From Streptomyces longwoodensis (lineage in GTDB: Bacteria; Actinomycetota; Actinomycetes; Streptomycetales; Streptomycetaceae): a stretch of 64,000 nt of DNA. A model generated the notes under the pieces. The model saw nothing but the letters and a program-made list of their open reading frames with translations, was not told where the DNA came from and ran no database searches. The position numbers were made by a program, and so were the translations under genes. The DNA is taken from the NCBI RefSeq assembly GCF_001514125.1, contig NZ_KQ948551.1, forward strand, positions 519,291-583,290, given 5' to 3'. Below are positions 16,665 through 25,119 of this stretch, piece by piece (the stretch's first letter is position 1; the number at the start of each line of letters is the position of its first letter).

Positions 16665-18152
16665 TCAGACACTCATCGGCCGGTCGTACGGCGATATCGG
16701 CGCCGGCAGCCGGGAACTGCCCGTGAGCCGACGGTCGACGGCGGCGGCCACCGCCCGCCCCTCCGCGAGGGCCCACACGATCAGCGACTGCCCGCGTGCG
16801 GCGTCCCCGGCGGCGAACACCCCGGGGACGTTCGTCGCGAAGTCCCGGTCCCGGACGATCGTCCCGCGCGGGTCCATCGCCAGCCCCAGCTGTTCGACGA
16901 GCCCGTCCCCCTGGTCCGGACCGGAGAACCCGAGCGCCAGCAGGACCAGGTCGGCGGGCAGCGCCCGCGCGGTGCCGGCGACCGGACTGCGCCGGGCGTC
17001 CACCTCGACCAGGTGCAGCCGCCGCACCCGCCCCCCGTCGTCCCCCGTGAAGCGCAGCGTCGACGCCGCGAACAGCCGGGCGTCGGCGTCCGCGACCGGT
17101 GCCGTGCCCAGGTCGCGCGCCTCCTCGTGCGCGGCCGACAGCCGGTACAGCTTCGGGTACGTCGGCCAGGGCTCGGCGTCGTCGTCGCGCTCGGCGCCGG
17201 GCTGGGCGTAGATGTCGAGCTGGGTCACCGAGGCCGCCCCCTCGCGCACCGCCGTGCCCAGGCAGTCCGCGCCCGTGTCGCCGCCGCCCACGATGACGAC
17301 GTGCCGGCCCGCCGCGGACAGCGGTGACACCTCCAGGTCGCCCTCGCGCACCCGGTTGGCCAGCGGCAGGTACTCCATCGCCTGGTGGATCCCGGCCAGC
17401 TCCCGGCCCGGCACGGACAGCTCCCGCCACGCCGTCGCCCCGGTCGCGACCACCACGGCGTCGTGGCGCGCCCGCAGCTCGGCCGCCGTGACGTCCCGCC
17501 CGACCGCCGTCGACGTACGGAACTTCGTGCCCTCGGCCCGCATCTGCTCGATCCGCCGGTCCAAATGGTGCTTCTCCATCTTGAACTCGGGGATGCCGTA
17601 CCGCATCAGCCCGCCGAGCCGATCGTCCTTCTCGTACACGACAACGGTGTGACCCGCGCGCGTCAGCTGCTGCGCGGCCGCCAGCCCCGTCGGACCCGAG
17701 CCGATCACCGCCACCGTCCGCCCGGACAGCCGGTCCGGCGGTCGCGGCGGCACGAACCCCTCCGCCCAGGCCCGGTCGGCGATGGCGCACTCGACGTTCT
17801 TGATGGTGACGGCCGGCTGGTTGATGGCCAGCACGCATCCCGCCTCGCACGGCGCGGGACACAACCGCCCGGTGAACTCGGGGAAGTTGTTCGTCGCGTG
17901 CAGCCGGTCGCTCGCCGCCCGCCAGTCCTCCCGCGCGACCAGGTCGTTCCACTCCGGGATGAGGTTCCCGAGCGGACAGGCCTCGTGGCAGAACGGTACG
18001 CCGCAGTCCATGCAGCGGTCGGCCTGCTCGCTGATCACGGGGAGGAGCGCCCCCGGGACGTAGACCTCGTTCCAGTCCCGCACCCGCTCCTCGACCGGCC
18101 GGCGGGGCCAGTCCTGGCGGGGCGTGGTCATGAATCCCTTGGGATCGGCCAT
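16665..18152 (-). CDS. gltD: Glutamate synthase small-subunit-like FeS flavoprotein
   Basis: 495 residues, the usual length for GltD. N-terminal cysteines for two 4Fe-4S clusters are present: CMDCGVPFCHEACPLGN (about 47-63) and CPAPCEAGC. The FAD-binding GSGPTGLAAAQQL (about 150) and the NADPH-binding VIVGGGDTGADCLGT follow, and the C-terminus has GVFAAGDAARGQSLIVWA. GltD passes electrons from NADPH to GltB to make glutamate. No gltB lies beside it, so it may serve a distant GltB or another acceptor. The upstream gene starts on the same strand 136 bases away. Confidence 0.88.
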   Translation of the reverse strand: MADPKGFMTTPRQDWPRRPVEERVRDWNEVYVPGALLPVISEQADRCMDCGVPFCHEACPLGNLIPEWNDLVAREDWRAASDRLHATNNFPEFTGRLCPAPCEAGCVLAINQPAVTIKNVECAIADRAWAEGFVPPRPPDRLSGRTVAVIGSGPTGLAAAQQLTRAGHTVVVYEKDDRLGGLMRYGIPEFKMEKHHLDRRIEQMRAEGTKFRTSTAVGRDVTAAELRARHDAVVVATGATAWRELSVPGRELAGIHQAMEYLPLANRVREGDLEVSPLSAAGRHVVIVGGGDTGADCLGTAVREGAASVTQLDIYAQPGAERDDDAEPWPTYPKLYRLSAAHEEARDLGTAPVADADARLFAASTLRFTGDDGGRVRRLHLVEVDARRSPVAGTARALPADLVLLALGFSGPDQGDGLVEQLGLAMDPRGTIVRDRDFATNVPGVFAAGDAARGQSLIVWALAEGRAVAAAVDRRLTGSSRLPAPISPYDRPMSV

Positions 18153-18287
18153 GGGCGTCTTCCTCGCCTACGCGTACGACAGGCCGAGCGTCATCGGGCG
18201 GCACTCTTCCGGCCACGATACGTGTCCCCGGCCACCTGCGCAGAGGGGGACGACAGCGCTTTCCCGCCGCCGGGCCGCGTGCCCGGC

Positions 18288-18767
18288 TCAGACGAGCGCC
18301 AGCGCGTACGTGACCGCCGCCGCCATCGACGCGACGGCGCGTATGTGGTTCCACATGGTCCACTCGCGCACGTACGTCGGCCAGTACCGCACCGCCTCCG
18401 ACGTCCCCGCCTCCAGCTTCATCAGGGTGTCGTTGCGCGGCACGTTCGCGGCCACCGTCACCCCGAACGCGCCCACCAGGTACAGCCCGCTGCCCAGCAG
18501 CAGCTCCACTGTCCCCTTCTCCGGCCACAGCACGAACGTCACCACCGCGATCACCGCGCACAGCGCTCCCGTCCCGAGGAACACGACCATGAACGCCGGT
18601 GTCAGCGCCGAGGTGTTGATCGCCTTCATCGCCGCGACCCCCTGCGCGGGCGGCAGCGCACCGAGGCCCCGCATCACCAGCACCGAGAAGGCGTAGAACA
18701 CTCCGGCCATCAGGCCCGTCGCGAGCGCGCCCAGCACCCCGAGCACCAGATACGGCCCCTCGATCAT
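18288..18767 (-). CDS. DUF1772 family four-helix membrane protein
   Basis: 159 residues from the ATG at 18767, which has GGGGAG 5-9 bases upstream; longer in-frame starts have no such site. Four hydrophobic helices are evident: residues about 3-25 (GVLGALATGLMAGVFYAFSV), 50-75, 82-105 and 138-158. Between helices 3 and 4 is a conserved NVPRND motif followed by WPTYVREWTMWNHIRA, the DUF1772 (anthrone-oxygenase-like) signature. The presence of this fold alone does not prove oxygenase activity. Located in the membrane, transcribed alone. Confidence 0.85.
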   Translation of the reverse strand: MIEGPYLVLGVLGALATGLMAGVFYAFSVLVMRGLGALPPAQGVAAMKAINTSALTPAFMVVFLGTGALCAVIAVVTFVLWPEKGTVELLLGSGLYLVGAFGVTVAANVPRNDTLMKLEAGTSEAVRYWPTYVREWTMWNHIRAVASMAAAVTYALALV

Positions 18768-18942
18768 GACTCTCCCCACTCCCACGGTCCTGTCGGCGAG
18801 CCGATCGGACCTGCCGTCACCCCAAGCGAGGCCCGGACCATGATCCGTGACCATGGCCGGGACGCGCGACGCCATGCGCGGACGTCCACACACTCGTCAC
18901 CGAACCCAAGCCCCTGTCGGGGCACCTGAATCCACCCGCCGG

Positions 18943-19659
18943 TCACCTCGGGGTGGGATGCGGGGCCGCGGTGTCCGCCGTCCGGTCCCGCCACTGCCGC
19001 AGCACCGCCTCCACGCCCGCCGCGATCCGCCGCCGCGCCTCCTGCCGTGGCACGCCCGTCATCAGCAACCGGTCGTACGGCGTGTCCACGTGCCGCACGG
19101 ATGCCACGACCGCCGAGATCACCGGCCCCTCGGACAGCGCACGGCCCGCTGCGCTGCGGCCCACCCGCCCGCTGCCGCGCACCGACGCGTGGGCCGCTAT
19201 CTCCCCCGCCCGCTCGACCGGGCAGCCGGGGAAGAGCCGGCGGATCTCAGCCGCGAACGCCGCCGCGAACCGCACGTCCTGTGCCGCCCGCCGTCGCGCG
19301 TCGCGCACCCGGCGCCGTCGCCGTGCCTCAGCGTCCGCGAGGCACCGCCCCTCCGCCCGGGTGAGCGCCTCCTCCTCCACGAGGACGCCCTGCCGCTCGT
19401 ACCGCGCCCTGCGCCGGTTGAACCGCACGACCACCGCCGACAGCGTGCTCTCCTCCCGGGACCTGCGCGTGAGCGCGGTGTCGCCGCGCGGCAGGAACAC
19501 CAGGTGGCCCAGATCGGCACAGCCGAGGCACCGCGGCGCCCCGTCCTCCAGGACGAGCATCGACAACGGCCCGCGCCGACACGCCACGCAGTACCGGCGC
19601 TTCAACGGCTGAATGACCAGAAAGCCCTTGCGTTCGCGGGGCGTTGTGGACGGTTCCAT
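18943..19659 (-). CDS. DUF2293 domain protein with N-terminal zinc-like cysteines
   Basis: 238 residues with GGGAGG upstream of the ATG. The N-terminus holds two CxxC pairs (YCVACRRG and RCLGCADLG) that could bind zinc, followed by a basic helical segment (ARRRRRVRDARRRAAQD). The DUF2293 region begins around FAAAFAAEIRRLFPGCP and includes AHASVRGSGRVGR and a terminal helix VRHVDTPYDRLLMTGVPRQEA. The function of DUF2293 is unknown. Base composition and codon use match the neighbours. Confidence 0.8.
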   Translation of the reverse strand: MEPSTTPRERKGFLVIQPLKRRYCVACRRGPLSMLVLEDGAPRCLGCADLGHLVFLPRGDTALTRRSREESTLSAVVVRFNRRRARYERQGVLVEEEALTRAEGRCLADAEARRRRRVRDARRRAAQDVRFAAAFAAEIRRLFPGCPVERAGEIAAHASVRGSGRVGRSAAGRALSEGPVISAVVASVRHVDTPYDRLLMTGVPRQEARRRIAAGVEAVLRQWRDRTADTAAPHPTPR

Positions 19660-19816
19660 ACGACGTACCTCCCTCCTGCCGAACTCATCCGACGTCTACT
19701 GCCGTCTTGCGCCGTCTTCCGGCGTCTTCTGGCGTCTTCTGACGTCCAGCGACGCGCGTGCATCCTGATTCCCGGCACCCCGGTCGGTTGCGACGGCCGG
19801 TGCCGGTCGGCGCATC

Positions 19817-20467
19817 ATGGGCCGTGTGCGATTCGAAGCGATCACCTGGGACCGGCTCGGTGACCTCCTGGCCGACCGGCTGCTCGACCTGAAGCCGGCC
19901 GACGGCAGTCCCTGGCCGCGCGTCGCGATCGACGGCGCACCGGCGGCCCGCCCCGGTGACCTCGCCGACCGCGTGGCCGAGGCGCTGCGCGTCCGCGGCC
20001 GGGCCTCCCGCGTGGTCGACGCCCACGGCTTCCTCCGCCCCGCCTCCGTCCGCCTGGAGTACGGCCACCACGACCTGGACGCCTACTACGACGGCTGGCT
20101 CGACACCGGCGCCCTGTGGCGCGAGGTGTTCAACCCGCTGGAACCGGACGGCGACGGCCGTGTCCTGCCCGACCTCTGGGACCCGGTGGCCGACCGCGCC
20201 ACCCGCAGCGCCTACGTCCACCTCCCGCCCGGTGGCGTCCTGTTGCTGCACGGCCCCCTCCTGATGCGTCACTGGTTCCCGTTCGACCTCACCGTCCACG
20301 TCCTCCTCTCCGCGCCCGCCCTGCGCCGCCGCACTCCCGACGCCGACCACTGGACGCTGCCCGCCTTCGAGCGCTACGAGCAGGAGACCGACCCCGCGGG
20401 CACGGCGGACGTCGTCATTCGCGCCGACGACCCACGCCACCCTGCCTGGAACCGGGGGGCCGCGTAG
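19817..20467 (+). CDS. Uridine-kinase-like protein lacking a P-loop Lys/Ser
   Basis: 216 residues resembling the Streptomyces uridine-kinase-like family: a strand-loop RVAIDGAPAARPGDLAD at residues about 34-50, the conserved FLRPASVRLEYGHHDLDAYY, the GRVLPDLWDP segment and LPPGGVLLLHGPLL. A true kinase needs GxxxxGK[ST] in the first loop. Here the corresponding bases encode GAPAARPGD, with no Lys or Ser/Thr. Catalysis by the usual route is therefore doubtful. The rest is well preserved, so the gene is not obviously decaying. The ATG has little ribosome site. Confidence 0.75.
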   Translation: MGRVRFEAITWDRLGDLLADRLLDLKPADGSPWPRVAIDGAPAARPGDLADRVAEALRVRGRASRVVDAHGFLRPASVRLEYGHHDLDAYYDGWLDTGALWREVFNPLEPDGDGRVLPDLWDPVADRATRSAYVHLPPGGVLLLHGPLLMRHWFPFDLTVHVLLSAPALRRRTPDADHWTLPAFERYEQETDPAGTADVVIRADDPRHPAWNRGAA

Positions 20468-20559
20468 CCCGGTCGGGCGGGCGGCCGCACGCACGCACGC
20501 ACGCCTCGGTCCTTAGGGTGCTCGCCGCGTCCTGCGGAAGCGTCTCAAGCGCTTTTGTA

Positions 20560-20876
20560 GGCACGCCCCACAACTCGGGGTGGTCTGGTTCGCCCGCGAG
20601 GGCGACACCGTCGTGTTCTCCTCGCTCGAGAACCGTCAGAAGGTGCGCAACCTCCGCCGCGACCCCCGCGTCAGCCTGACCGTCTTCGACCTCGCCAACC
20701 CCTACACCTCGGTCGAGATCCGGGGGACCGCCGAGATCCTCCCGGACCCGGACAAGCGCCTCCCGCACGAGCTATCGCACAAGTACCTCGGCATCGACCC
20801 GCCCGCCGAGAAGGAGGACGAGGTGCGCGTCATCGTCCGGATCACCCCGAGCAAGATCATCAAGTTCTCCGCCTGA
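20560..20876 (+). pseudogene. F420-dependent PPOX-type oxidoreductase, truncated and frameshifted
   Basis: From GTG 20580 a 98-residue reading frame matches the C-terminal two thirds of small flavin/F420 split-barrel oxidoreductases: VVWFAREGDTVVFSSLENR, QKVRNLRRDPRVSLTVFDL, ANPYTSVEIRGTAE and LSHKYLGIDPP. Just upstream, in another frame, bases 20560-20577 encode GTPHNS, the end of the family motif that precedes VVWF. Removing two G from the GGGG run at 20577-20580 would join them. The usual N-terminal strand with the LATV motif is not found, and only 112 bases separate it from the uridine-kinase-like gene. This looks like a dead remnant, although the 98-residue frame could still be translated. 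Confidence 0.65.
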
Positions 20877-20913
20877 GGCGCCCGAGGCCCCACCTGCTGC
20901 CGCAAGCCCCGGG

Positions 20914-22041
20914 TCAGAGCCAGCCGTTGCGCCGGAAGCCCCGGTACAGCACCAGGCAGGCCGCGGATATGACAGCGATGACCAAGGGGTAGCCGAACCT
21001 CGAGTGCAGCTCCGGCATGTGGTCGAAGTTCATGCCGTACACCCCGCACACCATCGTCGGCACGGCGATCACCGCGGCCCACGCGGTGATCTTCCGCATG
21101 TCCTCGTTCTGCGCGACCGTGACCTGTGCGAGGTGGGCCTGCAGAATGGAGTTCAGCAGTTCGTCGAAGGCGGCGATCTGCTCGGTGGCCCGCAACAGGT
21201 GGTCGGAGACGTCGCGGAAGTAGGCCTGTATCTCCGGCTCCACCACCCGCATCGGCCGGTCGGCCAGATCCAGCAGGGGGCGCCCGAGCGGCACCACCGC
21301 CCGCTTGAGCTCCAGCAGTTCCCGCTTGAGCTGGTAGATGCGGCCCGGGTCGGCCCGCGCGCCGTTCTCCGCGAAGACGTCCGTCTCCACCTGGTCGATG
21401 TCCGCCTGCATCAGGTCGGTGACGGTGAGGAAGTCGTCCACCACGTGGTCCGCGATCGCATGCAGCACCGCCGACGGCCCCTTGGCCAACTGCCCGGCAT
21501 CGGCCTCCAGTTCCTCGCGCAGCGGACCGAGCGAGCCGTGCCGGCCGTGCCGCACCGTGATCACGAAGTCCTGGCCGACGAACACCATGATCTCGCCCGT
21601 GTCCACGACCTCACTCGTGGCCGTCAACGTCTCGTGCTCCACGTAGCAGACGGTCTTGAACACCGCGAACAGCGTCTCGCCGTACCGCTCCACCTTCGGA
21701 CGCTGGTGCGCCTCGACCGCGTCCTCGACGGCCAGCGGGTGCAGGTCGAACAGCTCCGCGATGCCCGCGAACTCCTCCGCCGTCGGTTCGTGCAGCCCGA
21801 GCCAGACGAAGCCCTCCCCGTGCTTGCGTACACGGCGAACCGTGTCGAGCAGGTCCGCGCCGACCGGTGCGCGCCGTCCGTCCAGGTAGGTCACGCAGTT
21901 CACCACGGAGGAACCCAGCGGCGACCGTGCGGGGTGGCTCAGGTCGACCCGGGGGCGCCGACGGGCCAGCCGTGCCACCTTGCGGAGCCCACCGACCCTG
22001 CCGAGGCCGGTGACCTTCCGCAAATTTCCTGCCATGGTCAT
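20914..22041 (-). CDS. corA: CorA family magnesium/cobalt transporter
   Basis: 375 residues, with AAGGAG 7 bases before the ATG at 22041. The large cytoplasmic domain (residues 45-310) is followed by two terminal transmembrane helices with the signature YGMNFDHMPELH between them (GMN filter near residue 338). CorA forms pentameric channels for Mg2+, with Co2+ and Ni2+ as additional substrates. The N-terminal 40 residues are basic and variable. The gene is divergent from a methyltransferase gene, with a 317-base gap that holds 34-base repeats. Nothing in the leader resembles an M-box riboswitch. Confidence 0.92.
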   Translation of the reverse strand: MTMAGNLRKVTGLGRVGGLRKVARLARRRPRVDLSHPARSPLGSSVVNCVTYLDGRRAPVGADLLDTVRRVRKHGEGFVWLGLHEPTAEEFAGIAELFDLHPLAVEDAVEAHQRPKVERYGETLFAVFKTVCYVEHETLTATSEVVDTGEIMVFVGQDFVITVRHGRHGSLGPLREELEADAGQLAKGPSAVLHAIADHVVDDFLTVTDLMQADIDQVETDVFAENGARADPGRIYQLKRELLELKRAVVPLGRPLLDLADRPMRVVEPEIQAYFRDVSDHLLRATEQIAAFDELLNSILQAHLAQVTVAQNEDMRKITAWAAVIAVPTMVCGVYGMNFDHMPELHSRFGYPLVIAVISAACLVLYRGFRRNGWL

Positions 22042-22164
22042 CTGGATCTCCTTGCGTGGATCTCCCGCGTCCGGTGCGCGGAGCGTCCCTTCGTCTTCCT
22101 GTGTCGGTTCGCGTTCCCGCGTCCTGGCTCGTCAGTGTGTCAGTCCCGCGCAGACGCCGGGCAA

Positions 22165-22245
22165 GCCTGTGGAAAAGGTCGGATCCCGCCGTCTTCCCGC
22201 CTGTGGAAAAGGTCGGGTCCCGCTGTGTTCCCGCCTGTGGACAGG
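22165..22245. repeat. 34-bp tandem repeats carrying DnaA-box-like sequences
   Basis: Two near-identical 34-base units start at 22165 and 22199, and a partial third starts at 22233. Each contains TGTGGA followed by a purine run. On the minus strand these read TTTTCCACA (22168-22176 and 22202-22210) and CTGTCCACA (22236-22244). The last fits the Streptomyces DnaA box; the first two fit the looser bacterial consensus. The rest of the 22042-22358 gap shows nothing else I recognise. Confidence 0.75.
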
Positions 22246-22358
22246 GCGACTTCGGGTGGCGCGACGTGCGACGCGTCGGCCGTCCGGGGCCCGCCGACGG
22301 CGGTACGCTCGCCGCCTCGACCCCTTCCGACATGCGGAGCGACCGGGATGACCACGGC

Positions 22359-23153
22359 ATGACGCGACCCGACGGCTACCTCCTCGACAACCAGCGGACC
22401 GAGGCCGGCGAGCGCTTCGACGCCTTCGCCTCCCTCTTCGACCCCACGACGTTCCGTCACCTCGAAGGGCTCGGCGTCGGCCCCGGCTGGCGCTGCTGGG
22501 AGGTGGGCGCCGGCGGCACCTCCGTGGTGTCCTGGCTGGCGAAGCGGGTCGGCCCCACCGGCCAGGTCGTGGCGACGGACATCGACACCTCACGGCTCGG
22601 GCCCGTGGCCCGCCCGCCGGTCGAGGTCCGCGTCCACGACGCGGGCGCCGAGGAGCCGCCGGGGGAGGACTTCGACCTCGTGCACGCCCGGCTCGTCCTC
22701 GTCCACGTACCCGACCGGGACCGGGCGCTGCGGTCGATGGTCCGGTCCCTGCGCCCCGGCGGCCGCCTCCTCGTCGAGGACGCCGACCCGGCGCTCCAGC
22801 CCCTGGCCTGCCCCGACGAACACGGCCCCGAGCAGCAGCTCGCGAACCGGCTCCGCACCGGCTTCCGCAGGCTCCTCGCCGAACGCGGCGCCGACCTCTC
22901 CTACGGCCGCCGCCTCCCTCGCCTCCTGCGCGAGGCCGGTCTGCAACGGGTCGAGGCCGAGGCCTACTTCCCCCTCACGTCCCCCGCCGGCGCGGCCCTG
23001 GAATCCGCCACGATCCGTCAGGTCCGCGCCGAGCTGGTGCGGACGGGCCGCGCCACGGACGACGACATCGACCGCCACCTCGCCCACATCGAGGCCGGCG
23101 GCATGGACTTCGCCACGGCACCGATGATCTCGGCATGGGGAAGGAAGGGGTAA
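22359..23153 (+). CDS. SAM-dependent methyltransferase (UbiE/arsenite type fold)
   Basis: 264 residues from ATG 22359; an in-frame ATG at 22332 is possible and neither has a good ribosome site. Motif I is WRCWEVGAGGTSVVSWLAKR (residues about 44-63), motif II VVATDID, and the post-motifs FDLVHARLVLVHVPDRDRAL and LRPGGRLLVEDAD are typical class I methyltransferase elements. The opening GYLLDNQRTEAGERFDAFASLFDP is shared with Streptomyces methyltransferases of natural-product type. Substrate unknown. Its upstream region carries the DnaA-box-like repeats. Confidence 0.85.
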   Translation: MTRPDGYLLDNQRTEAGERFDAFASLFDPTTFRHLEGLGVGPGWRCWEVGAGGTSVVSWLAKRVGPTGQVVATDIDTSRLGPVARPPVEVRVHDAGAEEPPGEDFDLVHARLVLVHVPDRDRALRSMVRSLRPGGRLLVEDADPALQPLACPDEHGPEQQLANRLRTGFRRLLAERGADLSYGRRLPRLLREAGLQRVEAEAYFPLTSPAGAALESATIRQVRAELVRTGRATDDDIDRHLAHIEAGGMDFATAPMISAWGRKG

Positions 23154-23200
23154 TGGGCGCCGCCGGACACAGCCCCTGGGTCAGGCAGTCGCCCCTCCGC

Positions 23201-24130
23201 TCACCCTCGCTCCGGCGGCCTGCCCCCCACCCGCTCCACCGCCCGCGCGCCCGCCCGGCACCCCTGCGCCGCCGCGGCCTCCAGTTCCGCGCCCACCACC
23301 AGCGCCGCGAGGAACGCCCCCGTGAAGGCGTCCCCGGCGCCCGTGGTGTCCCGGGGATCGGCCGGTGCGGCGGCGACGCGGGCGACGACGGTGCCCGCGT
23401 CGGCCATGACCGCGCCGTCCGAGCCGCACTTGGTCACCACGAGCGGCACGTGCCGGCTCAGCTCGGCCGCCGCTTCCTCCGCGTCCGGCAGCCCGGTCAG
23501 CAGACAGGCCTCGTCCCGGCTCGGCAGCAGCACGTCCACCCCCTCCACGAGGTCGAGGAACCGCCCGGCACCCAGCTCGCGGAGGAACCCGGCCGACGCC
23601 GGATCCAGACTCGTCGGCACCCCCCGCGCGCGGGCCGACGCCGACGCCACGCGCACGAGGGCACGCCCGGACGCCGAGAACAGCAGGTAGCCCGACAGGT
23701 GCAGCCGCGCGACCCCGTCGAGCAGGTCCTCCGACCAGTCCGCGGGCTCCAGCCGCAGCGACGCCCCGCTGTCGGTGAGGAACGTCCGCTCCGCCCCCGC
23801 TCCCGAGTCGACCAGGCAGATCACCGTCCCGGTCGGTGCCTCGGGATCGACGACCAGCACCGGACGCACCCCGGCCGCCCGCAACGCGCGCTCGTGCCAC
23901 GCCGCCGCGTCGGCGCCCACACGGCCCAGCAGGCGCACGTCCGCACAGCCGGTGTAAGCAGCCCAGCACGCCACGTTGGCGCCGGCCCCGCCCGGCAGCG
24001 TGCGGATCTCGGCAGCCGTGTCCGTCCCCGCGGCCAGCGGCTCCCGGTGCCGCGCCACGACGTCGGTCACCACGTCCCCGACGACCAGCAGGGCCCCGCC
24101 ACCGGGGCCGCCCGCCGCCTCCGTCGTCAC
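23201..24130 (-). CDS. PfkB family carbohydrate kinase, probably pseudouridine kinase
   Basis: 309 residues from GTG at 24130, which overlaps the TGA of the upstream psuG in GTGA. Ribokinase-family features are present: LLVVGDVVTDVVARH at the start, TLPGGAGANVACWAAYTG (about 45-62) and the catalytic anion hole DTTGAGDAFTGAFLAAL near residue 265. Because its partner is pseudouridine-5-phosphate glycosidase, the likely job is phosphorylation of pseudouridine to pseudouridine 5-phosphate (PsuK role). Another nucleoside or sugar remains possible. Cytoplasmic. Confidence 0.85.
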   Translation of the reverse strand: MTTEAAGGPGGGALLVVGDVVTDVVARHREPLAAGTDTAAEIRTLPGGAGANVACWAAYTGCADVRLLGRVGADAAAWHERALRAAGVRPVLVVDPEAPTGTVICLVDSGAGAERTFLTDSGASLRLEPADWSEDLLDGVARLHLSGYLLFSASGRALVRVASASARARGVPTSLDPASAGFLRELGAGRFLDLVEGVDVLLPSRDEACLLTGLPDAEEAAAELSRHVPLVVTKCGSDGAVMADAGTVVARVAAAPADPRDTTGAGDAFTGAFLAALVVGAELEAAAAQGCRAGARAVERVGGRPPERG

Positions 24131-25035
24131 GCCCCGGCCCAGGCCGCCGCGATGCGCGCCGCCAGGCGCACGTTGCCGCGCACCGCCGCCAGGTTGGCCT
24201 CCAGGGAGGCACCGTCGGTGTGGCGGACGAGGTGGTCCAGCAGGAAGGGGGTGACGGCCTGGCCGGTGACGCCTTCCGCCTCGCAGGCGCGCAGGGCCTC
24301 GGCGAGCACCCGCGCGTGCAGCTCCGGGTCCAACTGCTCCTGCTCCGGGACGGGGTTCGCGACGATCAGCGCGGACTCCGGCCCCCCGACCGCGTCCTGA
24401 GCCCGCATCACCTCGGCCACCTGCTGCGGCGTCTCCAGCGTCCAGTCCACCGGGTGCCCGGAGTCGGACAGGTAGAAGCCGGGGAAGCGGTCCGTGCCGT
24501 AGCCGGCCACCGCGACGCCCAGCGTCTCCAGCCGCTGGAGCGTCGCCGGCACGTCCAGGATCGACTTCACCCCGGCGCACACCACCGTGATCCTGGTGCG
24601 CGCCAGCAGTCCCAGATCGGCCGACTCGTCCTGCGTCACCGTCCACTCCCGGTGCACGCCGCCGAGCCCGCCGGTCGCGAACACCCGTATCCCCGCGCGC
24701 GCCGCCAGCAGCGCCGTCGCCGACACCGTGGTCGCCCCGCCGGCGCCCGCGGCCACCGCGAGCGGCAGGTCACGGTGGCCCAGCTTGCGGATCCCGTCCT
24801 CGTTCGCGATCCGCTCGACCTGCTTCTCGTCCAGACCGATGTGCGGCCGCCCGTCGAGCACGGCGATGGTCGCCGGTACGGCGCCCTCCGCGCGGACCGC
24901 CGCCTCCAGTTCCAGCGCCACCCGGAGGTTGCGCGGGCGTGGCAGCCCGTGGGCGATGATCGTGGACTCCAGCGCCACCACCGGGCGACGCGCGTCCAGC
25001 GCTTCCCGTACCTCTTCCGACACCACCGACGTCAC
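24127..25035 (-). CDS. psuG: Pseudouridine-5-phosphate glycosidase
   Basis: 302 residues from GTG at 25035, which has a perfect AGGAGG 9 bases upstream. Family signatures are strong: VVALESTIIAHGLPRPRNL near residue 20 (catalytic Glu), IGLDEKQVERIA, VFATGGLGGVHRE, VCAGVKSILDVPATLQRLE and the C-terminal TGQAVTPFLLDHL. PsuG cleaves pseudouridine 5-phosphate to uracil and ribose 5-phosphate, a step in RNA salvage. It overlaps the PfkB kinase gene downstream, making a two-gene catabolic operon. No transporter or regulator is next to it. Confidence 0.92.
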   Translation of the reverse strand: MTSVVSEEVREALDARRPVVALESTIIAHGLPRPRNLRVALELEAAVRAEGAVPATIAVLDGRPHIGLDEKQVERIANEDGIRKLGHRDLPLAVAAGAGGATTVSATALLAARAGIRVFATGGLGGVHREWTVTQDESADLGLLARTRITVVCAGVKSILDVPATLQRLETLGVAVAGYGTDRFPGFYLSDSGHPVDWTLETPQQVAEVMRAQDAVGGPESALIVANPVPEQEQLDPELHARVLAEALRACEAEGVTGQAVTPFLLDHLVRHTDGASLEANLAAVRGNVRLAARIAAAWAGA

Positions 25036-25119
25036 GCGCCTGCCTCCTGTCGTCGCCCTCCCCTCATCCCTGGCGGGTGGCACCCTCGGCCAAACCCCCA
25101 CCCTGGACTCGGCGCGACC

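Noticed and set aside
22165..22245. CRISPR array from the 34-base repeats
   Set aside because: The copies are directly adjacent with no spacers and no cas genes exist in the window.
22042..22358. M-box Mg riboswitch before corA
   Set aside because: The AAGGAG is only 7 bases from the start, and no conserved M-box core is visible in the leader.
23955..23957. TTA (bldA) codon in the PfkB kinase gene
   Set aside because: The TTA on the minus strand is out of frame (GCT TAC).
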